6,096 bases of DNA, from NCBI GenBank assembly GCA_031267155.1, contig JAIRZR010000232.1:1-6096 (forward strand). The letters are read 5' to 3'. Each line of letters starts with the position of its first letter. Position 1 is the stretch's first letter. The notes under the pieces are model-generated. The model did no database searches and was not told where the DNA came from. It was given only the letters and a program-made list of their open reading frames with translations. Positions 1 to 6,045 of this stretch are shown one piece after another. Position numbers and translations under genes: made by a program. Origin of the DNA: Prevotellaceae bacterium (GTDB taxonomy: Bacteria; Bacteroidota; Bacteroidia; Bacteroidales; UBA932).

Positions 1-408
1 ATCGACATGAAAGAAAATACTCCGCTCTATCCCTTCGGCTACGGTTTGAGTTACACGAAGTTTGAATACTCCGGCGTCCAACTGTCCGATTCCACGCTTT
101 CGGAAAACGGCAGCATAAGTGCATCCGTTACGCTGAGCAATACCGGCGAGCGCGCCGGCGAAGAGATAGTGCAGCTCTATATCCGCGATCTGATTGGCAG
201 CATTACGCGACCAGTGAAGGAGTTGAAAGGTTTCCAGAGAGTAGTGCTGAAGCCCGGAGAAAGCAAACAGGTCTCCTTTTCAATTACGCCCGAACTCTTG
301 AAGTTCTATAATGCAGACCTGCAATGGGTGGCGGAACCCGGCGACTTCTTTGTATTTATCGGCGGTAATTCCGATGTGGAGAATAAGGCGTTGTTCTCTC
401 TGAAATAG
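1..408 (+). CDS. Glycoside hydrolase family 3 protein (beta-glucosidase type), C-terminal fragment
   Basis: The last 135 codons of a gene whose 5' part lies outside the window; the frame is open from base 1 and ends at TAG 406-408. The first residues visible contain PLYPFGYGLSYTKFEY, the characteristic junction of GH3 enzymes where the C-terminal half of the catalytic region passes into the fibronectin type III-like domain. The rest fits that domain: a VTLSNTGERAGEEIVQLYI strand pair, then RPVKELKGFQRVVLKPGES and a closing GDFFVFIGGNSD strand. GH3 enzymes of this architecture hydrolyse beta-linked glucosides, xylosides or related sugars from non-reducing ends, in Bacteroidota usually in the periplasm. 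The catalytic nucleophile, acid/base and any signal peptide are outside the window, so substrate cannot be judged. The methionine at base 7 is internal, not a start. At roughly half GC it is somewhat richer than the genes to its right. Confidence 0.93.
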   Translation: MDMKENTPLYPFGYGLSYTKFEYSGVQLSDSTLSENGSISASVTLSNTGERAGEEIVQLYIRDLIGSITRPVKELKGFQRVVLKPGESKQVSFSITPELLKFYNADLQWVAEPGDFFVFIGGNSDVENKALFSLK

Positions 409-585
409 TTCGGCGATTGACGATGTAAGAAGCTCTAAATCCAGTTTTTTACAGCTTAGACAATTTCGCAATGCGTCGCATACGATATCAGACTTTTACT
501 GATGCCAAGTTGGAACGAAAACAAGTTCTGATTGGGAGCAAGCTGTCAGAAAAATAGATTTGAAACACAGATAGAATGTCGAATT

Positions 586-617
586 AAAGGATTATTTTTA
601 ACGAAATAATCCTTTTT
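586..617 (+). terminator. Intrinsic terminator downstream of the GH3 gene
   Basis: A perfect 12-bp stem is formed by AAAGGATTATTT (586-597) and AAATAATCCTTT (604-615) around the 6-base loop TTAACG, with a TTTTT run at 613-617 on the plus strand. It sits about 180 bases after the GH3 stop, so that transcript would have a long 3' untranslated tail. On the minus strand the run after the stem is only TTTAATT, so it could act as a weaker second terminator for the coiled-coil gene reading the other way. Confidence 0.7.
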
Positions 618-640
618 GATATTCTGGATTTGTCATAATG

Positions 641-662
641 CCGGCAAAAAGCAAAATGCCGG
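641..662 (-). terminator. GC-rich hairpin after the coiled-coil gene, possible weak terminator
   Basis: CCGGCA (641-646) pairs with TGCCGG (657-662) across a 10-base A-rich loop. It lies about 90 bases beyond the stop of the minus-strand coiled-coil gene. There is no T run on either side, so a classical intrinsic terminator is not supported; it may be a transcript-end stabilising hairpin. The same bases can be read as an AATGCCGG direct repeat 18 bases apart (637-644 and 655-662). Confidence 0.3.
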
Positions 663-750
663 AATCAATGGGAACAAAAAATAAGGCTATTTCGCAATTT
701 CCATGCACAATTCGGAGGTAAAAATGTTTCCCTACCGGAACAGCACTGTT

Positions 751-1767
751 TTAATTATCTTCCTTTTCAGATTTAGCCGTAAACATGCGAACCTTGGACG
801 CATTTTCGATTGCTTTCACAGCAATGTCCTTGACACTGGCTTCGGCACGATTGGCTTTGTCTGCGTATTCCTTCAATTGAATTTGCTGTTCCTTGATTTT
901 CTCCTGTAATGAAACTATTATCTGATCTTTAAGGCGAATATCGGTTTCATTTTCCTTTTCCATCAACTTGATATCAAAGCTGTACTTTGTCTGAAGCTGT
1001 TTAGTAACTTCGGTTTCCCTGTCTTTAAGAGCCTTGTCTAATTTGGACGGAAATTCGGCATTATTTTTCCGGAGTTCGGTCAATTCAGATTCGGCGCTTT
1101 TCAATTCCACTTCACGTTTGGATATCTCCTGTTCGAAACCTGATTTCTTTTCAACAAGTTCCTTTTCGAGTTGGGATTTACGGGTATCGTACTCGTCCTG
1201 TTCCTTTTGACGCTTGATTTTCAGATTATATACATATTCTTCATCTTCCCGTTTGTGTCGTTTTGCCAAATCGTCGGCATATTCCTTTTCTGCCGCTTTC
1301 TGTTTTGTCTTTTCGAGTTCCCACTGTGTTTTCTTATCAGCCATTTCGCTGGCAAAAGCGTCCTCAGTTTCTTTCATGGTTTTCTCGAAACTTTCTTTTT
1401 TCTCCCTGTGAACAAGCAACATTGCTGCCAGCGAATCCGTATTGGCGGACAGGGAATATAAATCGTCCAGAGTTTTCTTTTCCAGCGCAATGGCAGCGCG
1501 TATTTCCTCCAGTTTTCTATATTCGCCGGTCAAACTTTGCAGCATTCCGTCCAAGGAATTACTCAGGTTCGATTTGAGGGCGGTAATACCTTTCACGATT
1601 TCTTCGTTTGTTATTCCCGACACCTTGCCTAAAGTTTCCTTTTGCAGTTTTTCTTCCTGTACCTGTTTGGGTATGTCCGACTTTGCCTTTTGGATATCTT
1701 TCAGCAGCGTTTCGTATGCTTTCAATATCTCCGCTTTTGTACTTTTTTCTGTTACTGATGTTTCCAT
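751..1767 (-). CDS. Coiled-coil protein of unknown function
   Basis: A 338-residue protein whose function I do not recognise. The first ~80 residues are mixed helical (METSVTEKSTKAEILKAYE..., with GKVSGITNEEIVKGI at 48-62). Residues about 80-305 are dominated by Lys/Glu/Gln-rich heptad-like sequence, typical of a long coiled coil. This is interrupted by a less charged stretch at about 102-120 (SLSANTDSLAAMLLV) and by a proline at 240 (NAEFPSK) that should break the rod. The centre is strongly charged, including RHKREDEEYVYNLKIKRQKE (170-189). The tail (about 305-338) is Ala/Lys rich and ends KSEKEDN. No cysteine, signal peptide, membrane segment or nucleotide-binding motif is visible, so it should be cytoplasmic and structural or scaffold-like. 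The ATG at 1767 lies about 30 bases after the predicted transcription start from the -7 element at 1805-1812. It may be co-expressed with the SWIM gene 95 bases upstream. Resemblance to SMC or myosin rods would be compositional only. Confidence 0.85.
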   Translation of the reverse strand: METSVTEKSTKAEILKAYETLLKDIQKAKSDIPKQVQEEKLQKETLGKVSGITNEEIVKGITALKSNLSNSLDGMLQSLTGEYRKLEEIRAAIALEKKTLDDLYSLSANTDSLAAMLLVHREKKESFEKTMKETEDAFASEMADKKTQWELEKTKQKAAEKEYADDLAKRHKREDEEYVYNLKIKRQKEQDEYDTRKSQLEKELVEKKSGFEQEISKREVELKSAESELTELRKNNAEFPSKLDKALKDRETEVTKQLQTKYSFDIKLMEKENETDIRLKDQIIVSLQEKIKEQQIQLKEYADKANRAEASVKDIAVKAIENASKVRMFTAKSEKEDN

Positions 1768-1804
1768 TATACTATTATTTTAAAATATATTCAGTTTCAT
1801 TGCG

Positions 1805-1812
1805 CAAAAGTA
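1805..1812 (-). promoter_or_regulatory. Bacteroidota -7 promoter element of the coiled-coil gene
   Basis: Read on the minus strand this is TACTTTTG, a perfect match to the Bacteroidota -7 consensus TAnnTTTG. Transcription would begin about 1797-1800, giving a leader near 30 bases before the ATG at 1767. No clear TTTG -33 box is seen at the expected distance. The element suggests the gene can be transcribed independently of the SWIM gene upstream. Confidence 0.55.
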
Positions 1813-1862
1813 TATATAATTTTCTATTTGCCGTAATGATATTTATAAAAAGTTGATTCAAT

Positions 1863-3521
1863 CTACAAATTTCTTAAGATTTCCAGCATTAAGCGACGGT
1901 TTTTGTATTCGATTCGGTAACGGGAAACCATTTCGGAAACTGTTCTGTCTCCTTTGTCAATTTTTTTCATCAGTTTCAACATTTTGAGAACGTATTCGTA
2001 ATTGCTGCGACCGGTGTTCGTTGCATATTCGTCTATTACTTTCCTGAACAATTCAAGCGTTTTTTCGGGATACGAAGCGGCCAGTGCCGGATGATATTTC
2101 TCTATTCTTTCGGCAGTCAGATTTGTCTCAATATATTGCATCAGGCGGTCGGTGGCTCCTTCTGCAAGCAAGGCGTCGGCTATGGCGCCACTGAAATAGC
2201 GTTTTTTAGTCGCGCCATAATTGCCGCTGTTTTTATCGTAGTGCAGCAGAAGGTCTTCAAAAGCGCTCTGCCATTCGTCGGGTGTAAATGTGGCTTTATA
2301 GATACTGAAATATTTCTGGTTATGTGAACGGGAAATAAATGAAAATGCCGTTGACCGTATTGTAGGAATATCGTTTTCTTTTTGAGCAACTTGCAATAAC
2401 AGTTCATCCCATCTCTGAGCATGATTCTGTCCCGGTAAAAAATCATCTATTAATTTTCTTGCTTCGGCATATTTTTGTTCTGCAAACCGTGTTTCGGCTA
2501 CTTTGTAACGAAAGTTTTCTATCTGTATATTTTGTTCAATGAGAGCGTTTGCCTTTTCGGATTGTTGAGTGTTATTGTAAAAAAAGATTTCTCTTCGCAG
2601 AATTTTTTCCGCCTCAATAGAACTTTTATCGGGAATCTTTTTAAGTAAGTTATTTTGCAGAGCGATAAACTCGCTGGAATTGACCCGTACAGCAAGCGTC
2701 ATCAATAAATCGTTGAATCTGTTAAATGCACTTTCCGAATATACATCCTTGTTCATTTCCGACAGGCAATAGTCGTACAGCTGTTTTGCATCCGTATCGG
2801 GGCTTGCAGCGATTTGTCCCATTATTTCAAACGGAATATTTTCATAACTGTATGAATCAATATATTCAACGATTTCGGAGTCCGTATATTTCGACCATCT
2901 GGCAAATTCTTCGATACAGGCTTTACAAATCAGTATTGCTTCGGTATAGTTTTCATCCTTAACATAATCACGCGCTTTTTCGAGCCACTGATCCACAGTC
3001 TCCAAATCGAAGAGTGCATCATAGTCATAATAATCGCCATCTTCGCCATAGTTCAATTCAATGTCCAGACTTGCCTCTTCCAGACTTTCACGCAAAATAG
3101 CGAAATATGGATTCGGATTTTCTCCATTTTCATCACTCTTTCCGCTTAATTTGCCGGTCAGTTTATGTGCAAACTCCAGTCGAATGGCATTGTCCAGGTA
3201 GTGATTATATCTGGCTTGCCGTTCAACAAAATCACGTAATTCCTGCGCCGAAATTTCATTCAGCAATTCCTTTGTTGTCTGTGTTTTCCCTCCGGTATCC
3301 TCCGACAGGCGCTGATTTTTGGCAATACGCTCAATTATTGCCTCCTGTATCATGGCAATATGCTTGCACGGATAGTAATCGCTTGGGCATGAACATGAAT
3401 AATTGAAAGCTTTTCCATTCCTGTCCAAAGTCATTTTTATGGTATATGTGCCATAATTTCCCTGATATTTCGCTCTCCAGCAATTTCGTGAAATCTCCTG
3501 TAAATCAATAATATTGTTCAT
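1863..3521 (-). CDS. SWIM zinc-finger protein with helical-repeat body
   Basis: Numbering from the chosen ATG at 3521 (552 residues), the N-terminus holds a complete SWIM zinc-finger signature CSCPSDYYPCKH, spacing CxCx6CxH, ligands C43, C45, C52 and H54. It follows the usual strands, here GNYGTYTIKMTLDRNGKAF. SWIM fingers bind zinc and are thought to contact DNA or proteins; the role of stand-alone bacterial ones is largely unknown. After a polar linker (about 72-90) the body is almost entirely helical, with an acidic segment GEDGDYYDYDALFDLE (about 159-174). TPR-like hairpins follow, such as ENYTEAILICKACIEEF and RFAEQKYAEARKLIDDF. The C-terminal part (YPEKTLELFRKVIDEYA ... YRIEYKNRRLMLEIL) resembles, from memory, the C-terminal module of other SWIM-containing bacterial proteins. 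No signal peptide is seen; it should be cytoplasmic. In-frame ATGs at 3542 and 3530 would add MYYYMII; I prefer 3521 because that extension does not look like a protein N-terminus, but no ribosome site decides it. No helicase or kinase domain is attached. Confidence 0.87.
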   Translation of the reverse strand: MNNIIDLQEISRNCWRAKYQGNYGTYTIKMTLDRNGKAFNYSCSCPSDYYPCKHIAMIQEAIIERIAKNQRLSEDTGGKTQTTKELLNEISAQELRDFVERQARYNHYLDNAIRLEFAHKLTGKLSGKSDENGENPNPYFAILRESLEEASLDIELNYGEDGDYYDYDALFDLETVDQWLEKARDYVKDENYTEAILICKACIEEFARWSKYTDSEIVEYIDSYSYENIPFEIMGQIAASPDTDAKQLYDYCLSEMNKDVYSESAFNRFNDLLMTLAVRVNSSEFIALQNNLLKKIPDKSSIEAEKILRREIFFYNNTQQSEKANALIEQNIQIENFRYKVAETRFAEQKYAEARKLIDDFLPGQNHAQRWDELLLQVAQKENDIPTIRSTAFSFISRSHNQKYFSIYKATFTPDEWQSAFEDLLLHYDKNSGNYGATKKRYFSGAIADALLAEGATDRLMQYIETNLTAERIEKYHPALAASYPEKTLELFRKVIDEYATNTGRSNYEYVLKMLKLMKKIDKGDRTVSEMVSRYRIEYKNRRLMLEILRNL

Positions 3522-3619
3522 AATTATCATATAGTAATACATTCATATTACGTAAAAATTCCAATACAAAAACTTATTGACAAGACTTCTTAGTTTATGC
3601 ACTGTGAAATTTTACGGGA

Positions 3620-3627
3620 CAAAAGTA
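3620..3627 (-). promoter_or_regulatory. Bacteroidota -7 promoter element of the SWIM gene
   Basis: On the minus strand this reads TACTTTTG, matching TAnnTTTG exactly and identical to the element before the coiled-coil gene. Transcription should start near 3612-3615, giving a leader of roughly 90 bases to the ATG at 3521. I see no TTTG -33 box at the normal spacing. Confidence 0.5.
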
Positions 3628-3691
3628 CAAAAAATATCTAATTCCTTTTTTTCATAGCGTCTCAAAAAAAGAATTGTCCAAATTGCCGATA

Positions 3692-3724
3692 TTTGTTGAT
3701 AAAACAAAGTTTTTTTTAATTTTG
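3692..3724 (+). promoter_or_regulatory. Bacteroidota-type promoter of pyrH-frr
   Basis: The -7 element TAATTTTG (3717-3724) matches TAnnTTTG, and a TTTG -33 box lies at 3692-3695, 21 bases upstream, within the spacing usual for Bacteroidota sigma-ABfr promoters. The predicted start site is near 3730, leaving about 27 bases of leader before the ATG at 3757. This supports that ATG over the TTG at 3736, which would fall almost at the transcript end. Confidence 0.65.
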
Positions 3725-3756
3725 CGAATTAAATATTGGATGCTAAAAAGAATGAT

Positions 3757-4464
3757 ATGCTTAAATATCAGAGAGTATTGTTAAAATTGAGTGGAGAGTC
3801 CCTTATGGGAAACGGCGGTTACGGAATATCTTCGGATGTTTTATCCCGCTATTGCTCGGATATTGTTTCGGTAACGGCAATGGGCGTTCAGATCGCCATA
3901 GTTGTCGGCGGAGGAAATATTTTCAGGGGAATGAGCGGAACAGACAAAGGTTTCGACAGAATCAGGGGCGATAATATGGGAATGCTTGCGACAGTGATAA
4001 ATAGCCTTGCAATCCAGTCGGCTCTGGAAAATGCAGGGATAAAGGCAAAAGTTCTTACATCCATTCGTATGGAACCGGTCGGGGAATACTATTCAAGTCC
4101 GAAAGCAATTGAATATATGGAAGCAGGTTATACAGTTATCATTGCCGGAGGTACGGGAAATCCCTTCTTTACAACCGATTCGGCTGCCGCACTTCGCGGA
4201 GTGGAACTGAAAGCCGGCGTCCTGCTCAAAGGCACCCGTGTTGACGGAGTATATACCGCCGACCCGGAAAAATATCCCGAAGCGACAAAATACAGCAATC
4301 TCAGTTTTGATGAAGCATACGCAAAAGGGTTGAAAATTATGGATTTGACAGCATTTACGCTGTGCAGGGAAAACTCGTTGCCCATACTGGTATTCGACAT
4401 GAATACACCGGGAAATCTGAAAAAAGCCGTATCGGGAGACAATATCGGAACAATTATAGAATAA
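3757..4464 (+). CDS. pyrH: UMP kinase
   Basis: UMP kinase phosphorylates UMP to UDP with ATP in the cytoplasm, a step of pyrimidine nucleotide synthesis; bacterial enzymes are hexamers of the amino-acid-kinase fold, activated by GTP and inhibited by UTP. The 235-residue product has all family landmarks: KLSGESL (10-16) at the phosphate-binding start, GGGNIFRG (51-58), RGDNMGMLATVINSLA (70-85) at the UMP and dimer region, GGTGNPFFTTDSAAALR (131-147) with the UMP-contacting Thr/Asp stretch, and KGTRVDGVYTADP (158-170) at the ATP site. The length equals that of typical PyrH proteins. I chose the ATG at 3757 because MLKYQRVLLKLSGESLMG aligns with the N-terminus remembered for Bacteroides PyrH; a TTG at 3736 would add seven residues (MDAKKND). 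The frr gene follows after 30 bases, as in many bacteria, and the two probably share the promoter at 3692-3724. No rpsB or tsf lies upstream, unlike in Proteobacteria. Confidence 0.97.
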   Translation: MLKYQRVLLKLSGESLMGNGGYGISSDVLSRYCSDIVSVTAMGVQIAIVVGGGNIFRGMSGTDKGFDRIRGDNMGMLATVINSLAIQSALENAGIKAKVLTSIRMEPVGEYYSSPKAIEYMEAGYTVIIAGGTGNPFFTTDSAAALRGVELKAGVLLKGTRVDGVYTADPEKYPEATKYSNLSFDEAYAKGLKIMDLTAFTLCRENSLPILVFDMNTPGNLKKAVSGDNIGTIIE

Positions 4465-4494
4465 ATAATACTTAAATGATAAAATAAAATTGCT

Positions 4495-5061
4495 ATGGAT
4501 GCAACTAAAGCCAAGGAAATTATTAAATCGGCAGACGGTAAAATTCAAAAAGCCATTGAGCATTTGAATACAACTCTGCTGGGAATACGTGCTGGAAAGG
4601 CCAATCCGGCGCTTTTCAACCAGGTGATGATTGATTATTACGGGTCTCAAACGCCATTGCCTCAAGTATCAAGCATAACATCGCCGGATGCAAGAACTGT
4701 TCTCATCCAGCCCTGGGACAAAAACATGATTCAAGCTATAGAAAAGGCTATCATGCAGGCAAACCTGGGTTTCACTCCGCAAAACAACGGGGAAACCATA
4801 CGTATTAATATCCCTCCCCTGACCGAAGAGCGAAGGAAAGACCTGGTAAAACAGTCCAGACATGAAGGAGAAAGTGCCCGCGTAAGCATACGCAATGTCC
4901 GGAGAGACGCCATCGAATCTGTCAAAAAACTGCAGAAAGACGGTCTTTCGGAAGATTTGGTTAAAGATTTTGAGGCAGATATTCAAAAAATAGTTGACAA
5001 CTGCAATAAGACTGTAGATTCCATTTTAGAGAAAAAAGAAAAAGAAATTTTAGCAGTTTAA
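4495..5061 (+). CDS. frr: Ribosome recycling factor
   Basis: RRF acts with EF-G to split the post-termination ribosome so that its subunits can be reused; it is cytoplasmic and normally essential. The 188-residue product is close to the usual ~185 and is conserved throughout: KIQKAIEHLNTTLLGIRAGK (16-35) in the first long helix, YYGSQTPLPQVSSI (48-61) opening the second domain, IQPWDKNMIQAIEKAI (71-86), LGFTPQNNGETIRINIPPLT (91-110), then EERRKDLVKQ (111-120) and ARVSIRNVRRDA (128-139) in the helical bundle. R129 and R133 correspond to the conserved arginines of this last motif that contact the ribosome. The short C-terminus ends EKEILAV. The gene starts 30 bases after pyrH with no separate promoter that I can see, so co-transcription is likely. 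Confidence 0.98.
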   Translation: MDATKAKEIIKSADGKIQKAIEHLNTTLLGIRAGKANPALFNQVMIDYYGSQTPLPQVSSITSPDARTVLIQPWDKNMIQAIEKAIMQANLGFTPQNNGETIRINIPPLTEERRKDLVKQSRHEGESARVSIRNVRRDAIESVKKLQKDGLSEDLVKDFEADIQKIVDNCNKTVDSILEKKEKEILAV

Positions 5062-5071
5062 CAAATTATAT

Positions 5072-5079
5072 TACCTTTG
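5072..5079 (+). promoter_or_regulatory. Bacteroidota -7 element before the Skp-like gene
   Basis: TACCTTTG matches TAnnTTTG exactly and lies 11 bases after the frr stop. Transcription would begin near 5085, about 35 bases before the ATG at 5121. No convincing -33 TTTG is present, the upstream bases being the end of frr. It suggests the Skp-like gene has its own start as well as possible read-through from pyrH-frr. Confidence 0.5.
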
Positions 5080-5120
5080 TACATTATTTAGAAATTATTA
5101 TAAACATTTTATATTATTAT

Positions 5121-5735
5121 ATGAAAAAAATTATTGCGATTCTTTGGTTACCGAAACTCTTGGTAATAATGCTTTTATTCACTGCCTGCGGTAATGGCGG
5201 CGCTGAACAGGGTAAAACTGTCGACCCTCAACAAAATTCAACCGACGCCCAGCGAACAGTTGAAACAAAAATCACTGATATTGCTTACGTCAATTTCGAT
5301 TCCATTGTCCAGAACTATGACTATTATCATGACCTCAAACGGGAATTTGAACAAAAAGCGAAAAAGAAGGACGAAGAGTTCAATTCTAAAGTAAACACTT
5401 TGCAAGCAGAAGTAATGACTTTTAAAAGCAATTACGAAAAAATGCTCCTGACTCATTCGGAAGCGGAAGAGCAACAAAGGCGCCTGGGACAGCGGGAAAT
5501 TGACTTGAAAGAAGAGTATTCGAAAATAATGAATCAGCTCGGAGAAGAAGAAGCTGTTATGAGCAGAAAAGTAATTGACGCCATACAAACGTATGTGAAA
5601 AAATACAATGTGGACAAAAAATATTCCCTCATTCTCAATGCGGCAACAATTATAGTCGGAGCTCCTTCGATGGACATAACTTCCGAAATACTGAGCGGCC
5701 TGAATCAGGAATATATAGCAAACAAAGCCAAGTGA
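5121..5735 (+). CDS. OmpH/Skp-family protein with lipoprotein signal
   Basis: A 204-residue protein of the OmpH/Skp family, periplasmic chaperones that hold unfolded outer-membrane proteins on the way to the BAM complex. The N-terminus MKKIIAILWL followed by a hydrophobic stretch ends in LLFTAC, a type II signal with Cys23 as probable lipid anchor (Phe rather than Leu at -3). A polar linker (about 24-50) leads to the family core: the strand IAYVNFDSIVQNYDYYHDLK (54-73), a long coiled-coil hairpin (about 70-160: DLKREFEQKAKKKDEEF up, EEQQRRLGQREIDLKEEY down), and the closing strand KKYSLILNAA (166-175) with DITSEILSGLNQEY (185-198). No acidic lipoprotein export signal follows the cysteine (CGNGGAE), so a periplasm-facing position is more likely than surface exposure. 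It follows frr by 59 bases with its own -7 element. Skp genes often sit beside bamA, which is absent here, so this may be one of several paralogues. Confidence 0.9.
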   Translation: MKKIIAILWLPKLLVIMLLFTACGNGGAEQGKTVDPQQNSTDAQRTVETKITDIAYVNFDSIVQNYDYYHDLKREFEQKAKKKDEEFNSKVNTLQAEVMTFKSNYEKMLLTHSEAEEQQRRLGQREIDLKEEYSKIMNQLGEEEAVMSRKVIDAIQTYVKKYNVDKKYSLILNAATIIVGAPSMDITSEILSGLNQEYIANKAK

Positions 5736-5759
5736 TTTTGTTCTCCTGTTTATTTTTGA

Positions 5760-5777
5760 AAAAGTTAAAAAACTTTT
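5760..5777 (+). terminator. Possible AT-rich terminator after the Skp-like gene
   Basis: AAAAGTT (5760-5766) pairs with AACTTTT (5771-5777) across an AAAA loop, 25 bases after the stop codon. The stem has only one GC pair and the T run is its own 3' arm, so it is a weak candidate chosen mainly for its position. Confidence 0.3.
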
Positions 5778-5921
5778 AAGATAAAATATTATGGAGTGCT
5801 TATATAGGGATGTAGCGAAGGCGTTGTTCCAGCAATGATGGAATCGCTGTTGGGCAGGTTAAAATAGTGAACGGTCATTTCTTCGATTGTATGTGGAGGG
5901 TGTTTCAAAAGGGTCGAGTCC

Positions 5922-6045
5922 CGTCATTGCGAGGGCTCAATCCAGTGATTAACAGTATTCTGGATTGCTTTGCTTACAATGATACTTTTCGTAAGTAGCA
6001 CATTAAGATGCTTTTCTGGATTGCTTCACTGTGTTCGCAATGACG
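5922..6045. repeat. Palindromic dispersed-repeat-like element
   Basis: Outer arms CGTCATTGCGA (5922-5932) and TCGCAATGACG (6035-6045) are perfect 11-base inverted repeats. Inside them lie CAATCCAG (5938-5945) and its inverse CTGGATTG twice, at 5960-5967 and 6016-6023. The second copy continues CTTCACTGTGTTCGCAATGA, while the first has a shorter, degenerate version ending CAATGA (5977-5982). The bases resemble a family of short palindromic repeats I remember from many bacterial genomes (core GTCATTGCGAG...GCAATCCAG), often mis-annotated as small proteins with RHCE...EAIQ or VIARNEAIQ translations; here the minus strand reads RHCEHSEAIQ. The order of one forward arm followed by two inverse arms suggests a unit plus a partial duplication. 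Confidence 0.7.

Larger units (their letters stand above)
409..750. other. Gene-free convergent intergenic region
   Basis: This stretch lies between the convergent GH3 and coiled-coil genes. I see no credible ORF or RNA gene in it. It contains a strong hairpin with a T run (586-617), a GC-rich hairpin without a T run (641-662), a small 11-base palindrome ATGCGTCGCAT at 471-481, and an 8-base inverted pair AAATCCAG (437-444) and CTGGATTT (624-631). The second arm lies within TATTCTGGATT, an 11-mer also found in the repeat element near the right end of the window (5956-5966). Confidence 0.6.
3543..3756. other. Divergent control region between the SWIM gene and pyrH
   Basis: An AT-rich intergenic stretch with outward-facing promoter elements: TACTTTTG on the minus strand (3620-3627) for the SWIM gene, and TAATTTTG on the plus strand (3717-3724) for pyrH. 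An imperfect inverted repeat (3551-3562 and 3606-3616) falls within the predicted 5' leader of the SWIM transcript. No ORF or RNA gene is supported here. Confidence 0.6.

Noticed and set aside
739..750. Small palindrome AACAGCACTGTT as terminator of the coiled-coil gene
   Set aside because: Five-base arms with a two-base centre cannot form a stable hairpin, and the minus strand has no T run after it.
4093..4665. Long minus-strand open frame opposite pyrH and frr
   Set aside because: It overlaps two strongly conserved plus-strand genes and its translation has no family resemblance, so it is a shadow frame.
5751..5758. TATTTTTG after the Skp-like gene as a promoter
   Set aside because: It matches the -7 consensus, but the nearest TTTG is only 10 bases upstream, no gene follows, and such a match is likely in AT-rich sequence.
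5911..5930. tRNA T-arm-like bases GGGTCGAGTCCCG
   Set aside because: The stem is only three pairs, there is no matching acceptor, D or anticodon arm on either side, and the bases run straight into the palindromic repeat.
5816..5996. Plus-strand frame of about 60 codons in the right-end region
   Set aside because: No good start codon, no recognisable motif, and its second half is repeat sequence.
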